Below are positions 1-9,432 of a DNA stretch of 57,997 nt, piece after piece (the first letter of the stretch is position 1; each line of letters begins with the position of its first letter). This DNA is from Desulfobacteraceae bacterium 4572_130. GTDB lineage: Bacteria; Desulfobacterota; Desulfobacteria; Desulfobacterales; Desulfobacteraceae. The notes below the pieces were generated by a model, which was not told where the DNA came from, searched no databases, and worked only from the letters and a program-made list of their open reading frames with translations. Made by a program: the position numbers and the translations under genes. The DNA is taken from the NCBI GenBank assembly GCA_002084425.1, contig NBLN01000012.1, forward strand, positions 1 to 57,997. Direction: 5' to 3'.

Positions 1-180
1 ATTTAGATGGTTTTAAGTCTGAAAATAATTTAAAATCTTTTCTGAAAATTCGTATTAATAACAATAAAATTTTAAAAAATAGACACAGTTAAGTTAACGC
101 TCCCCATTTTTAGCTTTGTATAAATCCATCTCATAATCTAGTATTTAATGATGTTATAACTATTAAAAACAATATCTGCT

Positions 181-790
181 TTACATTAAACCTTTAGTTT
201 TTTTAAAAACCATTATTAAGGATCTGCTAAATAAAACCGGCTTGGAAAACATATCCTTCATAATATTTGAAAACGCTTGTTTTTTTTACTTTTAAGAAAA
301 AAGATTGATTCAAAAACATAACCAATAAATATTATAATAAAATATATCTGCATAAATATTTTTCTTTTATATCTATCACCTGATATTTGTTTTAATTTCA
401 TTTTATGGATTTTAAATAAATAATAAAGTTGAAAATAGGCTGATGGAGAAATATGACCTTGATCTATTTTATTTCCTTTGGTTTGATAATGACAATTTTC
501 AGGTCTAAACTGAAAAAAATGTCCAGTAAATAAAAATACTATTCTTGAATAACAGTTTTGAATATTTGGAAAGGTAATGTACTTTCCATATCCGCATACA
601 AAAAATCATTTCTTTCTTTATTAATATCAACAGAAATCACTTTATGTCCTTCAGACTTCAACCTTTTTGCAAGGCGACCATTCCCGGCAGGAATATCTAA
701 TATTTTCAAATGATTCTGATTTTCAATCGCTAATTGAAAAACTATTTTCATATAATCTGTGAAATTTGACACATGGCTATAGTCACTCAT
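181..790 (-). pseudogene. Decayed class I SAM-dependent methyltransferase
   Basis: The intact N-terminal 83 codons begin at ATG 790 and contain the SAM-binding motif I region ILDIPAGNGRLAKRL followed by VISVDIN. This frame stops at 539. The minus strand then continues with recognisable family sequence in other frames: RIVFLFTGHFFQFRPE and GHISPSAYFQLYYLF in one frame, then KDMFSKPVLFSRSLIMVF ending at a TAA at 181-183. About 50 residues expected between motif I and the FTGHFF segment are missing, so there is a central deletion plus at least two frame changes. The family often acts on small metabolites or in surface glycan synthesis, but the substrate cannot be told. Non-functional as read. 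Confidence 0.7.
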
Positions 791-805
791 TATCTTTGGT
801 TTCCC

Positions 806-949
806 TTAATCCTGTTGAAAATTCATAAATACAATATTTTTAATTTGTTTGTATATTTTATCAGTCGTCATTGGCTGCCCTTCTATTTTTTTTTTGCTTT
901 TCAATTTTGAAATGCTTTGTTTATTTAAACCAAGCATTTTATCAAATTG
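806..949 (-). pseudogene. Possible helix-turn-helix regulator fragment
   Basis: An open stretch on the minus strand encodes KQFDKMLGLNKQSISKLKSK followed by about 28 residues. The pattern (LGLNKQSISKLKS) resembles the recognition-helix half of small phage-type or CI-like repressors. There is an ATG at 937 but no clear ribosome binding site, and nothing recognisable lies upstream. It ends just before the decayed methyltransferase start, so both may belong to the same eroded accessory segment. Assignment is by motif resemblance only. Confidence 0.25.
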
Positions 950-1154
950 TTTTTAGGTGCAACCTTTTGCTTTTCTAATTTTTTTAAACTTTTTATTAAA
1001 ATTCATTAAAAAATATCGCCATATATAAATAAAAGAGACAGTAGTTTTTAAAGATAGATAGCAAAATTTTATAATAGAAGAAACCAAAAATATATCCAGA
1101 ACTAAAGAGAGGTCGTAAATGGATGAAAAAATGAACGAGAAAGTGCTTTTATAA

Positions 1155-1349
1155 GCACGACCTCGTTCTGGAGGACTATACATTGAGCTGGCTAAAATCT
1201 TAAAGAATATTAAAGGCAAGTTTATTCTGAGTATTAACGATCACCCAGAAATAAAGAAAATTTTTAAAGGCTTTAATATAAAGTCCACATCCTTATTATA
1301 TACAGTTGGCAAGAAATCCCAAAAAAGTCAAAGAATTGATATTTTTTAA
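1155..1349 (+). pseudogene. 3' remnant of a Dam-type (D12 class) DNA adenine methylase
   Basis: The frame 1155-1349 encodes about 64 residues including GGLYIELAKILKNIKGKFIL, then SINDHPEIKKIFKGF and a terminal SLLYTVG segment. This matches the C-terminus of D12-class adenine methylases (KGKFILSLNDHPEIREIF-like). The frame is closed by a TAA at 1152-1154, and no N-terminal part with the SAM-binding or DPPY motifs was found upstream. What remains cannot be catalytic. It may be the last trace of a restriction-modification or phage methylase gene. Confidence 0.65.
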
Positions 1350-1798
1350 TTAATTTGATGAATCCTGCTGGTAATATCAAAGCCTTTTTGCAAATAAGTT
1401 ATAATGCTTTTTAACAAAATTTATTACGTGTCTTATAATACATTATTTAATTTTAAAAACCTATTTTAACGATTGTAATTTAGAAAATAATACCCATTAT
1501 TTTATGGAAATTAATTATTTCTTAATATTGAATTTTTTCTTTGTATATGAAAGAATATTTTAAAATTAAAATTGATGGTATCCTAATAAAATCTCTTATC
1601 TACTTTGTTTTGTTCTGCCATTTTTTTTAAGATTTTAACATACTATTATTGAATTATAAATTATGTAAAAAAAATTAGATTTTGTATATAAAGCTTGCTT
1701 TGATACTATTCTAAATTTATTTTTTTAAAAAAAAATCATCAAAAATTTAATTAATATAAATAATAAAATTTTAATTTTTTTGTAAAAGGGGAAGGGTA
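1350..1798. other. Gene-free AT-rich stretch
   Basis: No open frame of note on either strand. A segment near 1684-1715 (TTTGTATATAAAGCTT and following) resembles the inner arm of the GATGG-ended repeat family seen elsewhere in the window. The last 20 bases carry the likely ribosome binding site (AAGGGGAAGGG) of the downstream dehydrogenase. Confidence 0.5.
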
Positions 1799-3229
1799 AT
1801 GGAAAAAATTAATATACCCATGTTAAAACAGATTGTTGGAGAACAAAATGTAAAAGATAATCCTGCAGACCTTTATATCTATGGTTCAGATTCATCTGTA
1901 CATTCTAATTCTTCATGGATTGTTGTAAGACCTGATAATACAGAACAAGTTCAAAAAATTTTAAAGCTGGCAAATAAAGATAAGGTACCTGTAACAACTA
2001 GAGGTGGAGGATCTGGGATGTCTGGTCAGGCAGTTCCAGCTCATGGCGGAATTGTGTTAGACATGAAAGGAATGAATAGAATCCTTGAAATAAATCCATC
2101 TGATGTTTATTGCAGAGTTGAACCTGGAGTTATTGATGATGATTTAAATATGGCTTTAAAACCATATGGTGTATTTTTCCCACCAACACCTGCTTCAAGC
2201 CGAATTGCAACTATTGGGGGCGAAATAGGCAATAATGCAAGTGGTGTTAGATCTGTAAAATATGGAGCAACAAGAGATTCTGTTCTAGGTATGAAAGTTG
2301 TGCTGGCAAATGGTGATTTAGTAACACTTGGAGCTCATACAAAGGTTGAAGCAACAGGCTATCAACTTCATAAACTTATAATTGGTTCTGAGGGAACTCT
2401 TGGTATAGTTGTAGAAGCTACTTTAAGTTTTGTACCAATTCCAAAATTTAGATGTCTTGGTATGGCTAATTTTGCTGAACTTGAAGATGCTGGCAATGCA
2501 ATTGCTAATATAATGGCTGAGGGTGCTTCTCCCTCAATGCTTGAACTTATGGATAATGTAGCAATAAAAGCTGTTAATCAAACAATGGATCTTGGTCTTC
2601 CAGATGTGGCAGCAATATTGCTTTATGAAGCAGATGGAATGGTAAAAGAAGCTGTTGATTATGAAATAAACACTATGAAAGAAATTTGTAAAAAAAATAA
2701 TGGTACTGATATAAAAAGCAGTTATGATCCTAAAGAACGAACTAAAATATTTCTAGGAAGAAAAAAACTTTTTCCTGCTTTATCTAAATTTAGCGATGTT
2801 TTATCAAGCACTTCACTTGCTGATGATATGGCAGTTCCTTACTCAAAAATGGCTGAAACAGCAAAAAAAATTCATGAAATTGCAAAGAGAAATGATATTA
2901 TAATGACTGCTTATGGACATTGTGGTTCAGGGTGTATGCACACAAAAATACTTATGAAACCATCGGAAAAAAATCAATGGGAGTCAGCAAAAAAAGCAGT
3001 ATCTGAAATTTATGAATATGTTCGTTCTGTTAAAGGAACAACATCTGCTGAGCATGGAATTGGTATTTCCAAGGGGTTTGCCTTTAAACTTGAAAAAGAA
3101 AATTCTCTAAATTTAATGAAGAATATTAAAAAAGTATTTGATCCAAACAATATTCTTAATCCTGGAAAATTAATGCAAGCTTCTGATGATTGGGTAACAG
3201 CAACAGATTTAAGGTATATTATTAGATAA
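1799..3229 (+). CDS. FAD-linked oxidase, GlcD/D-lactate dehydrogenase type
   Basis: Flavoprotein expected to oxidise a 2-hydroxy acid, most likely D-lactate or glycolate, and pass electrons to an Fe-S partner. The 476-residue length is normal. The N-terminal FAD-binding domain (about residues 40-215) shows VTTRGGGSGMSGQAVP and the PPTPASSRIATIGGEIGNNASG loop. The C-terminal FAD-oxidase domain has YGHCGSGCMHTKIL and the closing motif SAEHGIGISKG. The ATG at 1799 follows a purine-rich AAGGGGAAGGGTA site. An Fe-S protein gene follows 45 bases downstream and a LarA-type racemase after that, giving a lactate utilisation cluster. D-lactate is the favoured substrate because of the racemase, but this is inference. 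Confidence 0.88.
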   Translation: MEKINIPMLKQIVGEQNVKDNPADLYIYGSDSSVHSNSSWIVVRPDNTEQVQKILKLANKDKVPVTTRGGGSGMSGQAVPAHGGIVLDMKGMNRILEINPSDVYCRVEPGVIDDDLNMALKPYGVFFPPTPASSRIATIGGEIGNNASGVRSVKYGATRDSVLGMKVVLANGDLVTLGAHTKVEATGYQLHKLIIGSEGTLGIVVEATLSFVPIPKFRCLGMANFAELEDAGNAIANIMAEGASPSMLELMDNVAIKAVNQTMDLGLPDVAAILLYEADGMVKEAVDYEINTMKEICKKNNGTDIKSSYDPKERTKIFLGRKKLFPALSKFSDVLSSTSLADDMAVPYSKMAETAKKIHEIAKRNDIIMTAYGHCGSGCMHTKILMKPSEKNQWESAKKAVSEIYEYVRSVKGTTSAEHGIGISKGFAFKLEKENSLNLMKNIKKVFDPNNILNPGKLMQASDDWVTATDLRYIIR

Positions 3230-3274
3230 TTAAAAATAAAAAAAATTGACACTCAATTTAATGGAGTAAAAACA

Positions 3275-4140
3275 ATGGGAAATAAATCTTTTGAATTAAA
3301 ACCCTTTGAAAAATGGGAGACTGCACTAAATAACTGTATTAGATGCGGATATTGTTATGAACATTGTCCTTTGGTTAAACATACAGGATGGGAATCTGAT
3401 TCACCCAGGGCAAAACTTATTATGTTATTTGGAATGCTTGAGCATGTTCCAGTGGAGTTCCAATACTTGAAATTTTTACAGATGCTAGAAAGATGTTTGC
3501 AGGAACTGAATTTGAAATGCCAGGGACTACTTCTACTACAGATCCCGGGTGTGCACTTTGTTTGTCTTGTGTTAGAGGATGTCCCCATGAGGCACGATCC
3601 TTTAAAAATAGTAAAATTATTACAGATATAGTCAAATGTCAGAGCTGTGGAATCTGCGTTGAAATATGTCCTAATAATTCCGTTCAAATAGCAATGGGAT
3701 ATGGCACTAATCGTGAAGATTTGAATAATAAAGCTTCAGAGTTTCTTAAGAAAGAAAATTCAAAGGCAATTATATTGGGCTGCAATTGGTCCTATTATCC
3801 TGATCTTCAGTCATCATCAATCCAAGGTGCTGAAGATCTAGAATATAAAATTTTGATAAATATGTGTGGGGGCAGGATTGAAAGACAACTTTTACTTGAA
3901 CTTTTTCTTGAAAAAGCCTGGGGAGTTCTTGTTGCCTGCTGCCCTGATGGAGAATGTGAGCATGGCGGTAATTTAAAGGCAAAATTACATGTTAAAGCTC
4001 TTCAATCTCTTCTTAAAGATATTGAGGTTGATCCAGAAAGGCTTCAAATAGTTCAAATTGCCCATGGTGATAAACCAAGATTTCAAACTGAAATAAATAA
4101 TTTCATGGAAAAAATAAATAAGCTTGGACCATTAAAATAA
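3275..4140 (+). pseudogene. Fe-S electron-transfer protein with MvhD-like C-terminus, internal deletion and frameshift
   Basis: Frame one starts at ATG 3275 and gives the first cluster motif NCIRCGYCYEHCPLVKHTGW and then SPRAKLIMLFGMLE, as in GlcF/LdhB-type proteins. At about 3440 the homology jumps to another frame with CSSGVPILEIFTDARK, so the expected CxxCxxC segment between them (roughly 20-25 residues) is absent and the frame changes. The second frame continues to 4140 with two ferredoxin motifs (CALCLSCVRGCPHEA and CQSCGICVEICP) and an MvhD-like domain (ILGCNWSYY, CCPDGECEHGGN, VDPERLQIVQIAHGD). An intact version would carry electrons from the dehydrogenase at 1799. As read it is broken. 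A separate product starting at ATG 3493 (215 aa) could still be made. Sequence error is possible. Confidence 0.8.
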
Positions 4141-4294
4141 TATAAGGATTTGTCAAAGGGTAGGTGTTTAAGTTCTAGTTTTATTTTGGAAGTTAAATGT
4201 ACCATTGAAAGTATACTAGCGTTTTTTTTATAAAATACATCAATATAATGCCTATTTTTGACATATTCCCTAATAGTTAAAAAAGGAATAAAAA

Positions 4295-5539
4295 ATGGAG
4301 ATAAAAGTACCATATGGAAAAGATGGGGAACTTCAAGCTAAAATAAATGATAATATAAAAGTAAGTTTTCTTGAGGCAAATGATGTTGTTATTGGTGAGT
4401 CCAATAAAATCATTCAAAATGCTGTAAAAAATCCTATGAACAGTAAAAACCTTTCTGAATTTCTCTATGATGCAAAGGATCTTTTAGTTATTGTTAATGA
4501 TGCAACCAGACCTACTCCCACAAAGGAAGTTCTAGATGTTATTTTTAATGATATAATAAAAATTCCTGTAAAATTTATTATTGCAACTGGTGTTCATAGG
4601 GGTCCCTCAAAGGAAGAGTATCTTCAAATTTTTGGTAAATATTATGAAAAAATTAAACATCAAATTATTGTGCATGATGCTAAAAAAGATGAGGATATGG
4701 TATTTCTGGGAAAATCTTCCAATGGTACAGAAATGTTTGTAAATAAAGCAGGAGTTGATTGTCATAAGATTATGATTATTAGCTCAGTAGAGCCTCATTA
4801 TTTTGCAGGATATACCGGGGGAAGAAAATCATTTTTACCGGGTATTGCAGGATATAAAACAATTGAGCAAAATCATAAATTAGCTCTTGCTCCTGAAGCA
4901 AAAGCCCTTGCCCTTAGAGGAAATCCAGTACATGAAGATATGGAAGATGCTATTAAAACTATAAAAAAAGAAATTTTTTCCATTATGACTGTTCTGGATA
5001 AAAATCATGGAATTTATGCTGCAACTGCAGGAGACATTCATGATTCTTTTGATGCAGCCATTGACAGGGCAAATGAAGTTTTTGCAGTTTCCTTAAAAGA
5101 AAAAGCAGATATAGTTGTCTCAATTGTTAAATTCCCCCAGGATATTGATCTTTACCAGGCACAAAAGGGAATAGATAATGCTAAACTTGCGTTAAAAGAA
5201 AATGGAATCATGATTCTTGTTGCAAAATGCAGATGTGGCATTGGAGGTAAAGCTTTTGCAGATTTACTTGGCAACAGCACTAGTTCTCAAGATGCCCTTG
5301 GTACAATAAAAAAGGGGTATGTTCTTGGTTATCATAAAGCTGCTAAAATGGCTGAAATAGGATTATGGGCACAAATGTGGGCTGTAACAGATGTTGAACC
5401 TGAAATCATATCAAAACTTTTTATTAAACCCTTTACTTCCATGCAAAATGCCCTTGATAAAGCAATTAAAGAAAAAGGTGAAAAAGCAAAAATACTTTTT
5501 TTAATGGATGGAGGATTAACAGTACCAATGATTAAATAA
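4295..5539 (+). CDS. larA: LarA-family nickel-dependent lactate racemase
   Basis: Interconverts L- and D-lactate (or a related 2-hydroxy acid) using the nickel-pincer nucleotide cofactor. The 414 residues fit the family. Visible LarA motifs are NDATRPTPTKEVLD (about residue 67-80), IIATGVHRGPSKEEY, and SVEPHYFAGYTGGRKSFLPG near the middle, followed by GIAGYKTIEQNH. The gene follows the FAD dehydrogenase and Fe-S gene in the same direction, consistent with supplying D-lactate to the dehydrogenase. The cofactor genes larB, larC and larE are not in this window. Some family members racemise other 2-hydroxy acids, so lactate is inferred from the neighbours. Confidence 0.88.
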   Translation: MEIKVPYGKDGELQAKINDNIKVSFLEANDVVIGESNKIIQNAVKNPMNSKNLSEFLYDAKDLLVIVNDATRPTPTKEVLDVIFNDIIKIPVKFIIATGVHRGPSKEEYLQIFGKYYEKIKHQIIVHDAKKDEDMVFLGKSSNGTEMFVNKAGVDCHKIMIISSVEPHYFAGYTGGRKSFLPGIAGYKTIEQNHKLALAPEAKALALRGNPVHEDMEDAIKTIKKEIFSIMTVLDKNHGIYAATAGDIHDSFDAAIDRANEVFAVSLKEKADIVVSIVKFPQDIDLYQAQKGIDNAKLALKENGIMILVAKCRCGIGGKAFADLLGNSTSSQDALGTIKKGYVLGYHKAAKMAEIGLWAQMWAVTDVEPEIISKLFIKPFTSMQNALDKAIKEKGEKAKILFLMDGGLTVPMIK

Positions 5540-5630
5540 AAATAATTTTTGTCCAGTTCCTGGGGGCATATGCAAACATAACCGCTAATTCAGTAATTTT
5601 AAATTTCTCATTGTTCATCAGGAATTAAAA

Positions 5631-6314
5631 TTGAGATACATAAAAAAAATAACAATTTTCTTATTAATTCTTTTTTCTTTTCAAATAGGATGTATTTCTA
5701 AAACATTTGATTTTAAAAAACTTGCTAAATCAGATGTTGATATGGTTGCAGATATACATTTATCTAAAAGTATTGAGCTTATAAAACAATTAACAATTAA
5801 ACTTTATAAACGAAATCCTTGTGAACTAAAATCAGGTATGACCCCACAACTAAGAATAAAACAGATTTTTACCTGTCCTGTAAATAAGAGTTTTAAAGAA
5901 ATTAATTTTAAACAAAGGATTGAAGCAATAAAATTATGTTTTGACCAAGATTTTAAAGGAGATAGGATTTTTGCACTTATATCAGGATTATACTCAATGA
6001 TTCTTAATTCATACGGTAATAGATGTGAGTTTTTTTTATTGAATCAGCTTGATGAGCAAAAACTTTATAATAGTGCTAGAAATATTGAAATTCTTGTTTG
6101 GCGTATTAGGAACAAACACAAAAAAAATAACAAGCTATTTATACTAACAGATGAGATTAATGAGAATATAACAAATTTAAGCTTTGAAAGAATTTTGGGT
6201 AAATTAATATCAATTCAAGATATAATGGCTCTTATTATAGCAGATAAAAATAATAGGATTATCAATAAAATTATTTTTTCTACTACCACGGCATTCCTCC
6301 CCATATCTTTTTGA
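5631..6314 (+). CDS. Putative lipoprotein of unknown function
   Basis: I do not recognise the family. The frame opens at a TTG (5631) with a basic start (MRYIKK), a hydrophobic run (about residues 7-20) and a Cys at residue 21 in FQIGC, which would be a lipobox with a non-ideal -3 residue. The mature part (about 207 aa) is rich in Lys, Ile and Asn and contains paired Cys residues (NPCELKSG, FTCPVNKS, KLCFDQDF, NRCEFF) that might form disulfides. No catalytic motif is evident. It lies between larA and convergent genes, with a dispersed repeat directly after it. The TTG start is the only one that includes the signal peptide. Confidence 0.55.
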   Translation: MRYIKKITIFLLILFSFQIGCISKTFDFKKLAKSDVDMVADIHLSKSIELIKQLTIKLYKRNPCELKSGMTPQLRIKQIFTCPVNKSFKEINFKQRIEAIKLCFDQDFKGDRIFALISGLYSMILNSYGNRCEFFLLNQLDEQKLYNSARNIEILVWRIRNKHKKNNKLFILTDEINENITNLSFERILGKLISIQDIMALIIADKNNRIINKIIFSTTTAFLPISF

Positions 6315-6366
6315 TGACAAAGAAAAATATAATAGAGATGGAGATTAGCTTGATGCCAGGGGCAGC

Positions 6367-6436
6367 TTAATATTTTTTTATGATTTGTTGCGGGGCAAAC
6401 CAAGAACTAAAAACTAGATCTGCCTTATGGCGGTTG
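6367..6436 (+). repeat. Dispersed repeat with CTGCC/GGCAG-type hairpin, copy 1
   Basis: TAATATTTTTTTATG, TTGTTGCGGGGCAAACC and AGATCTGCCTTATGGCGGTT closely match the tandem copies at 19128-19313 and the inverted copies at 24532 and 26101. The element sits between a lipoprotein gene and a convergent methyltransferase gene. It has no coding capacity. The terminal part can fold into a short hairpin. Confidence 0.65.
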
Positions 6437-6449
6437 CTTAAGAATTATT

Positions 6450-7076
6450 TTAAAATCGTTTAAGTACACCTAATGTATTTGTTATTTCAAGTTTTTTGTA
6501 TTTTCCTGATTCAAGGGCTTTTTCATAGATTTTTCTTGGTGCTTGCCCACCTTGTCCAGGATCCATAAATATATCGTGTATTACCAGAAATCCGCCTGGC
6601 ATAATATGTTTTGACCACATTAAATAATCATTTAATGCTGTTTCAAATATATGCTCTCCATCTATAAAAAGCATTGAAATTAAAGTTGACCATTTTTTTG
6701 CCGCAATTTTGGATTCTGCAACAATTGGTACAACTGTATCTAGAAGACATGCTTTTTTAAGAGTATTTTTAAAAAATCTAAATGTATCTATTATACCCTG
6801 TTTTTCATCAAAAAGTTCTTTATCAAAATATTCCTGTCCTGGTTGCTGTTCCAAAGAGCCATGATGATGATCAATAGAAAAGAGAATACTATTTCTTTCC
6901 TTACATGCAGTTCCTATAAAATATGCAGATTTTCCACAATAACTTCCTATTTCTAGACAAGGTCCAAGCCTGGCTGCTTTAAGAGTTATTTTATAAAGCC
7001 TTATTGCCTCATCTTTTTCCAAAAATCCTTTTATGGTATCTGCAAAATCAAAATTAATCTTCATGACTTTTAACAA
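6450..7076 (-). CDS. Class I SAM-dependent methyltransferase (Methyltransf_24 type)
   Basis: Predicted methyltransferase of 208 residues. The SAM-binding motif I is GPCLEIGSYCGKSAYFIG (about residues 34-51), followed by an acidic loop (LFSIDHHHGS) and a second characteristic block MLFIDGEHIFETALNDYLMW with HIMPGGFLVIHDIF. This arrangement is typical of small stand-alone methyltransferases whose substrates include sugars and lipids. The start overlaps the 3' end of ftsK by 23 bases, so the two are probably co-transcribed. Substrate unknown. Confidence 0.8.
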   Translation of the reverse strand: MLKVMKINFDFADTIKGFLEKDEAIRLYKITLKAARLGPCLEIGSYCGKSAYFIGTACKERNSILFSIDHHHGSLEQQPGQEYFDKELFDEKQGIIDTFRFFKNTLKKACLLDTVVPIVAESKIAAKKWSTLISMLFIDGEHIFETALNDYLMWSKHIMPGGFLVIHDIFMDPGQGGQAPRKIYEKALESGKYKKLEITNTLGVLKRF

Positions 7077-9312
7077 GCACCTCCCTTGGTTTTGACCCTT
7101 CTTGTGGTCCTATTACTCCTTCTTTTTCCATAGTTTCTATCATTCTTGCTGCTCTGTTATATCCAACACGCAAATAACGCTGCACACTGGATATAGAAGC
7201 CTGTCTTGTCCTTGTTACAAGAGCTACTGCTTCGTCATATTTTTCATCATATTCTATATCATCATTTTTTTTATCTTCTTCTTTAGTTTTTGCAGTAATA
7301 TCATTAACATATTCAGGAGAACGCTGATTTTTTAAATATTCTGTTACACGGGATATTTCTTCTTCTGAAATATATGCTCCTTGAATTCTTTGAAGTCTGC
7401 CTGTGCTTGGAGGAAGAAAAAGCATATCACCATTACCAAGAAGTTTTTCAGAACCATTAGTATCAAGAATAGTTCTAGAATCTATTTTTGAAGAAACCTG
7501 AAAGGAAATTCTTGTTGGAAAATTTGCCTTAATAATCCCAGTTAAAACATCAACAGAAGGTCTTTGTGTAGCTAAAATCAAATGAAGACCAGCAGCTCTT
7601 GCCATTTGAGCAAGACGAATAAGTGCATGTTCCACATCTCTTGAGGCAACCATCATAAGATCTGCAAACTCATCAACAATAATAACTATATATGGAATTT
7701 TTTCTAGAACTTTTTCTGTCTCTTTATTTTCAATATTTGAATCTTGCGTTTTAGCACTTAGTTTTTTTATTTTATAATTTCCAGATTTTTCAATCATATT
7801 ATTATACTGCAATATATTTCTTACTCCAGTTTCTGCAAAAAGTGTATATCGTTTTTCCATTTCATGGACAGCCCAGAAAAGTGCATTTGTAGCTTTTTTC
7901 ATGTCTGTTACAACAGGGGATATAAGATGAGGAATTCCATCATATACTGAAAGTTCAATTCTTTTAGGATCAATCATAATAAATTTAACCTGATCAGGAC
8001 TTGCCTTATAAAGAAGACTGATAATCATGGAGTTTAATCCAACACTTTTTCCAGTTCCAGTTGCTCCTGCTATGAGCAAATGGGGCATAGAATCCATTTT
8101 TGTAATAACTGGGGCACCAGAAATATCCTTTCCAAGCCCTAAAGTAAGCATTGATTTAGCTTTAATAAATATATCTGCTGACAAAAGTTCCTTTATATTA
8201 ACTATTTCTCTTTTATCATTGGGAATTTCTACTCCAACAACATCTTTTCCGGGAATGGGAGCAATTATTCTAATGCTTAATGCCTTTAATGCCAAGGCAA
8301 GATCATCAGTTAAATTTACAATTTTACTTATTTTTATTCCAGTAGCAGGTCTATATTCAAAGGTTGTAATTACAGGTCCTGGCATTATTTCCACTACTTC
8401 ACCTGAAATACCAAAATCATGTAATTTTTTTTCAAGCAATTCTCCATTTTTTTTAAGTTTTTCAGTATTAACACTTGTTTTTACATTTTTTTTGTCATCT
8501 AAAAGGGAAACAGAAGGAAGAGTAAACCCCTTATCCTCTTTAATCTTAAGGCTTTCAATACATCCCATTTTTAAATTTTTATCTTTTCTTTCTGTAATAA
8601 CAGGTTGTTGTTCCTTACCTTTTAATTGTTGGGATAGGGTATCAGCAGGAAGATAGGCTTCTGAAAGAACATTTTGAGAATTACTATTTTTATAAAAAGC
8701 ATTTTTATGGTTGTCATATAAAGATTGAAAAAAAGTTTTTAAGAAAAGAAAAAATTGTTTGATTTTATTTGTCAGAAATAAAAATAAATTTAAAAGATAT
8801 TTTTTAAAATTCAGGAAAAAAGTAATCATTGAAAGTCTTGTTAAAACAACAAAGCCAATAACAAAGAAAAAAAGTATAATAATTATACTTCCTATAAAAT
8901 TGGTATATTTTAAAAGAAAAAAAGTAATGGGAAATCCTATTATTCCCCCACAGGCAAAACTTGTTTCCCAAAAACCATATTGTGTATGCAAAAGAGCTAT
9001 TATACAGGATGTGGAAATTATTAAAAAAATACCTGCAAGTATAAATACCATGTTTTTGTTAGAGCGTCCTTTAATATAACGAATAGCACATAATAACAGC
9101 AATATTGGAATCCAAAAGGCACCAAAGCCAAAAAGCCACATCATAATGCCTGCAACATTGGCACCCAGCAACCCAAAAAAATTTCCAATATTTGGGGATG
9201 TTGAAAAAAAATGGTTGGTTATGCAGGGGTCATCAGAGGTATAGGAGAAAAGGCTGATACTTGTTAAAATAACAAGAAAGAAAAGAATTATTCCGATAAT
9301 TTCTTTTTTCAT
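7054..9312 (-). CDS. ftsK: FtsK/SpoIIIE-family DNA translocase
   Basis: Septal DNA pump that clears and resolves chromosomes at division. The 752 residues show four or more hydrophobic membrane segments in the first 170 residues, a Lys/Asn-rich linker, and the motor domain with Walker A GATGTGKSVGLN (about residues 415-430), VIIVDEFADLMM (Walker B) and the LATQRPSVDVLTGIIKANFP block. The C-terminal winged-helix gamma domain that reads oriented DNA sites is present (ISSVQRYLRVGYNRAARMIE). Length and domain order are complete. The methyltransferase at 6450 overlaps the 3' end. RNase J lies upstream on the same strand, 404 bases away. Confidence 0.96.
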   Translation of the reverse strand: MKKEIIGIILFFLVILTSISLFSYTSDDPCITNHFFSTSPNIGNFFGLLGANVAGIMMWLFGFGAFWIPILLLLCAIRYIKGRSNKNMVFILAGIFLIISTSCIIALLHTQYGFWETSFACGGIIGFPITFFLLKYTNFIGSIIIILFFFVIGFVVLTRLSMITFFLNFKKYLLNLFLFLTNKIKQFFLFLKTFFQSLYDNHKNAFYKNSNSQNVLSEAYLPADTLSQQLKGKEQQPVITERKDKNLKMGCIESLKIKEDKGFTLPSVSLLDDKKNVKTSVNTEKLKKNGELLEKKLHDFGISGEVVEIMPGPVITTFEYRPATGIKISKIVNLTDDLALALKALSIRIIAPIPGKDVVGVEIPNDKREIVNIKELLSADIFIKAKSMLTLGLGKDISGAPVITKMDSMPHLLIAGATGTGKSVGLNSMIISLLYKASPDQVKFIMIDPKRIELSVYDGIPHLISPVVTDMKKATNALFWAVHEMEKRYTLFAETGVRNILQYNNMIEKSGNYKIKKLSAKTQDSNIENKETEKVLEKIPYIVIIVDEFADLMMVASRDVEHALIRLAQMARAAGLHLILATQRPSVDVLTGIIKANFPTRISFQVSSKIDSRTILDTNGSEKLLGNGDMLFLPPSTGRLQRIQGAYISEEEISRVTEYLKNQRSPEYVNDITAKTKEEDKKNDDIEYDEKYDEAVALVTRTRQASISSVQRYLRVGYNRAARMIETMEKEGVIGPQEGSKPREVLVKSHED

Positions 9313-9397
9313 AATTTTATATAATCGTAAAAAATTTAAATTTATAAGGATAAAAGGGATAGGTAAAAAGTTATTTATATATCAGACAACTAAATTC

Positions 9398-9426
9398 TTG
9401 ATATGAAAATATATTTTGATTATTGT
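9398..9426 (+). promoter_or_regulatory. Candidate sigma-70 promoter for a small RNA
   Basis: TTGATA (9398-9403) and TATTGT (9421-9426) are separated by exactly 17 bases on the plus strand, a good but not perfect match to -35/-10 boxes. Transcription would start near 9433 and run into a compact two-hairpin sequence that ends in a T-tract. No coding sequence follows on this strand, which suggests a stand-alone RNA. Confidence 0.4.
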
Positions 9427-9432
9427 AAATTT

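Noticed and set aside
953-1219. 88-codon frame on the minus strand
   Set aside because: The plus strand at the same place encodes the recognisable C-terminus of a Dam-type methylase; the minus frame is its shadow.
3439-3441. TGA in the Fe-S gene as a possible selenocysteine codon
   Set aside because: The residues before it in that frame are not conserved, whereas the other frame carries the family motif; the break is a deletion with a frame change, not a Sec site.
8027-8656. 209-codon frame on the plus strand
   Set aside because: It lies entirely opposite the ftsK motor domain, which has clear homology; antisense frames of this length are common opposite such coding sequence.
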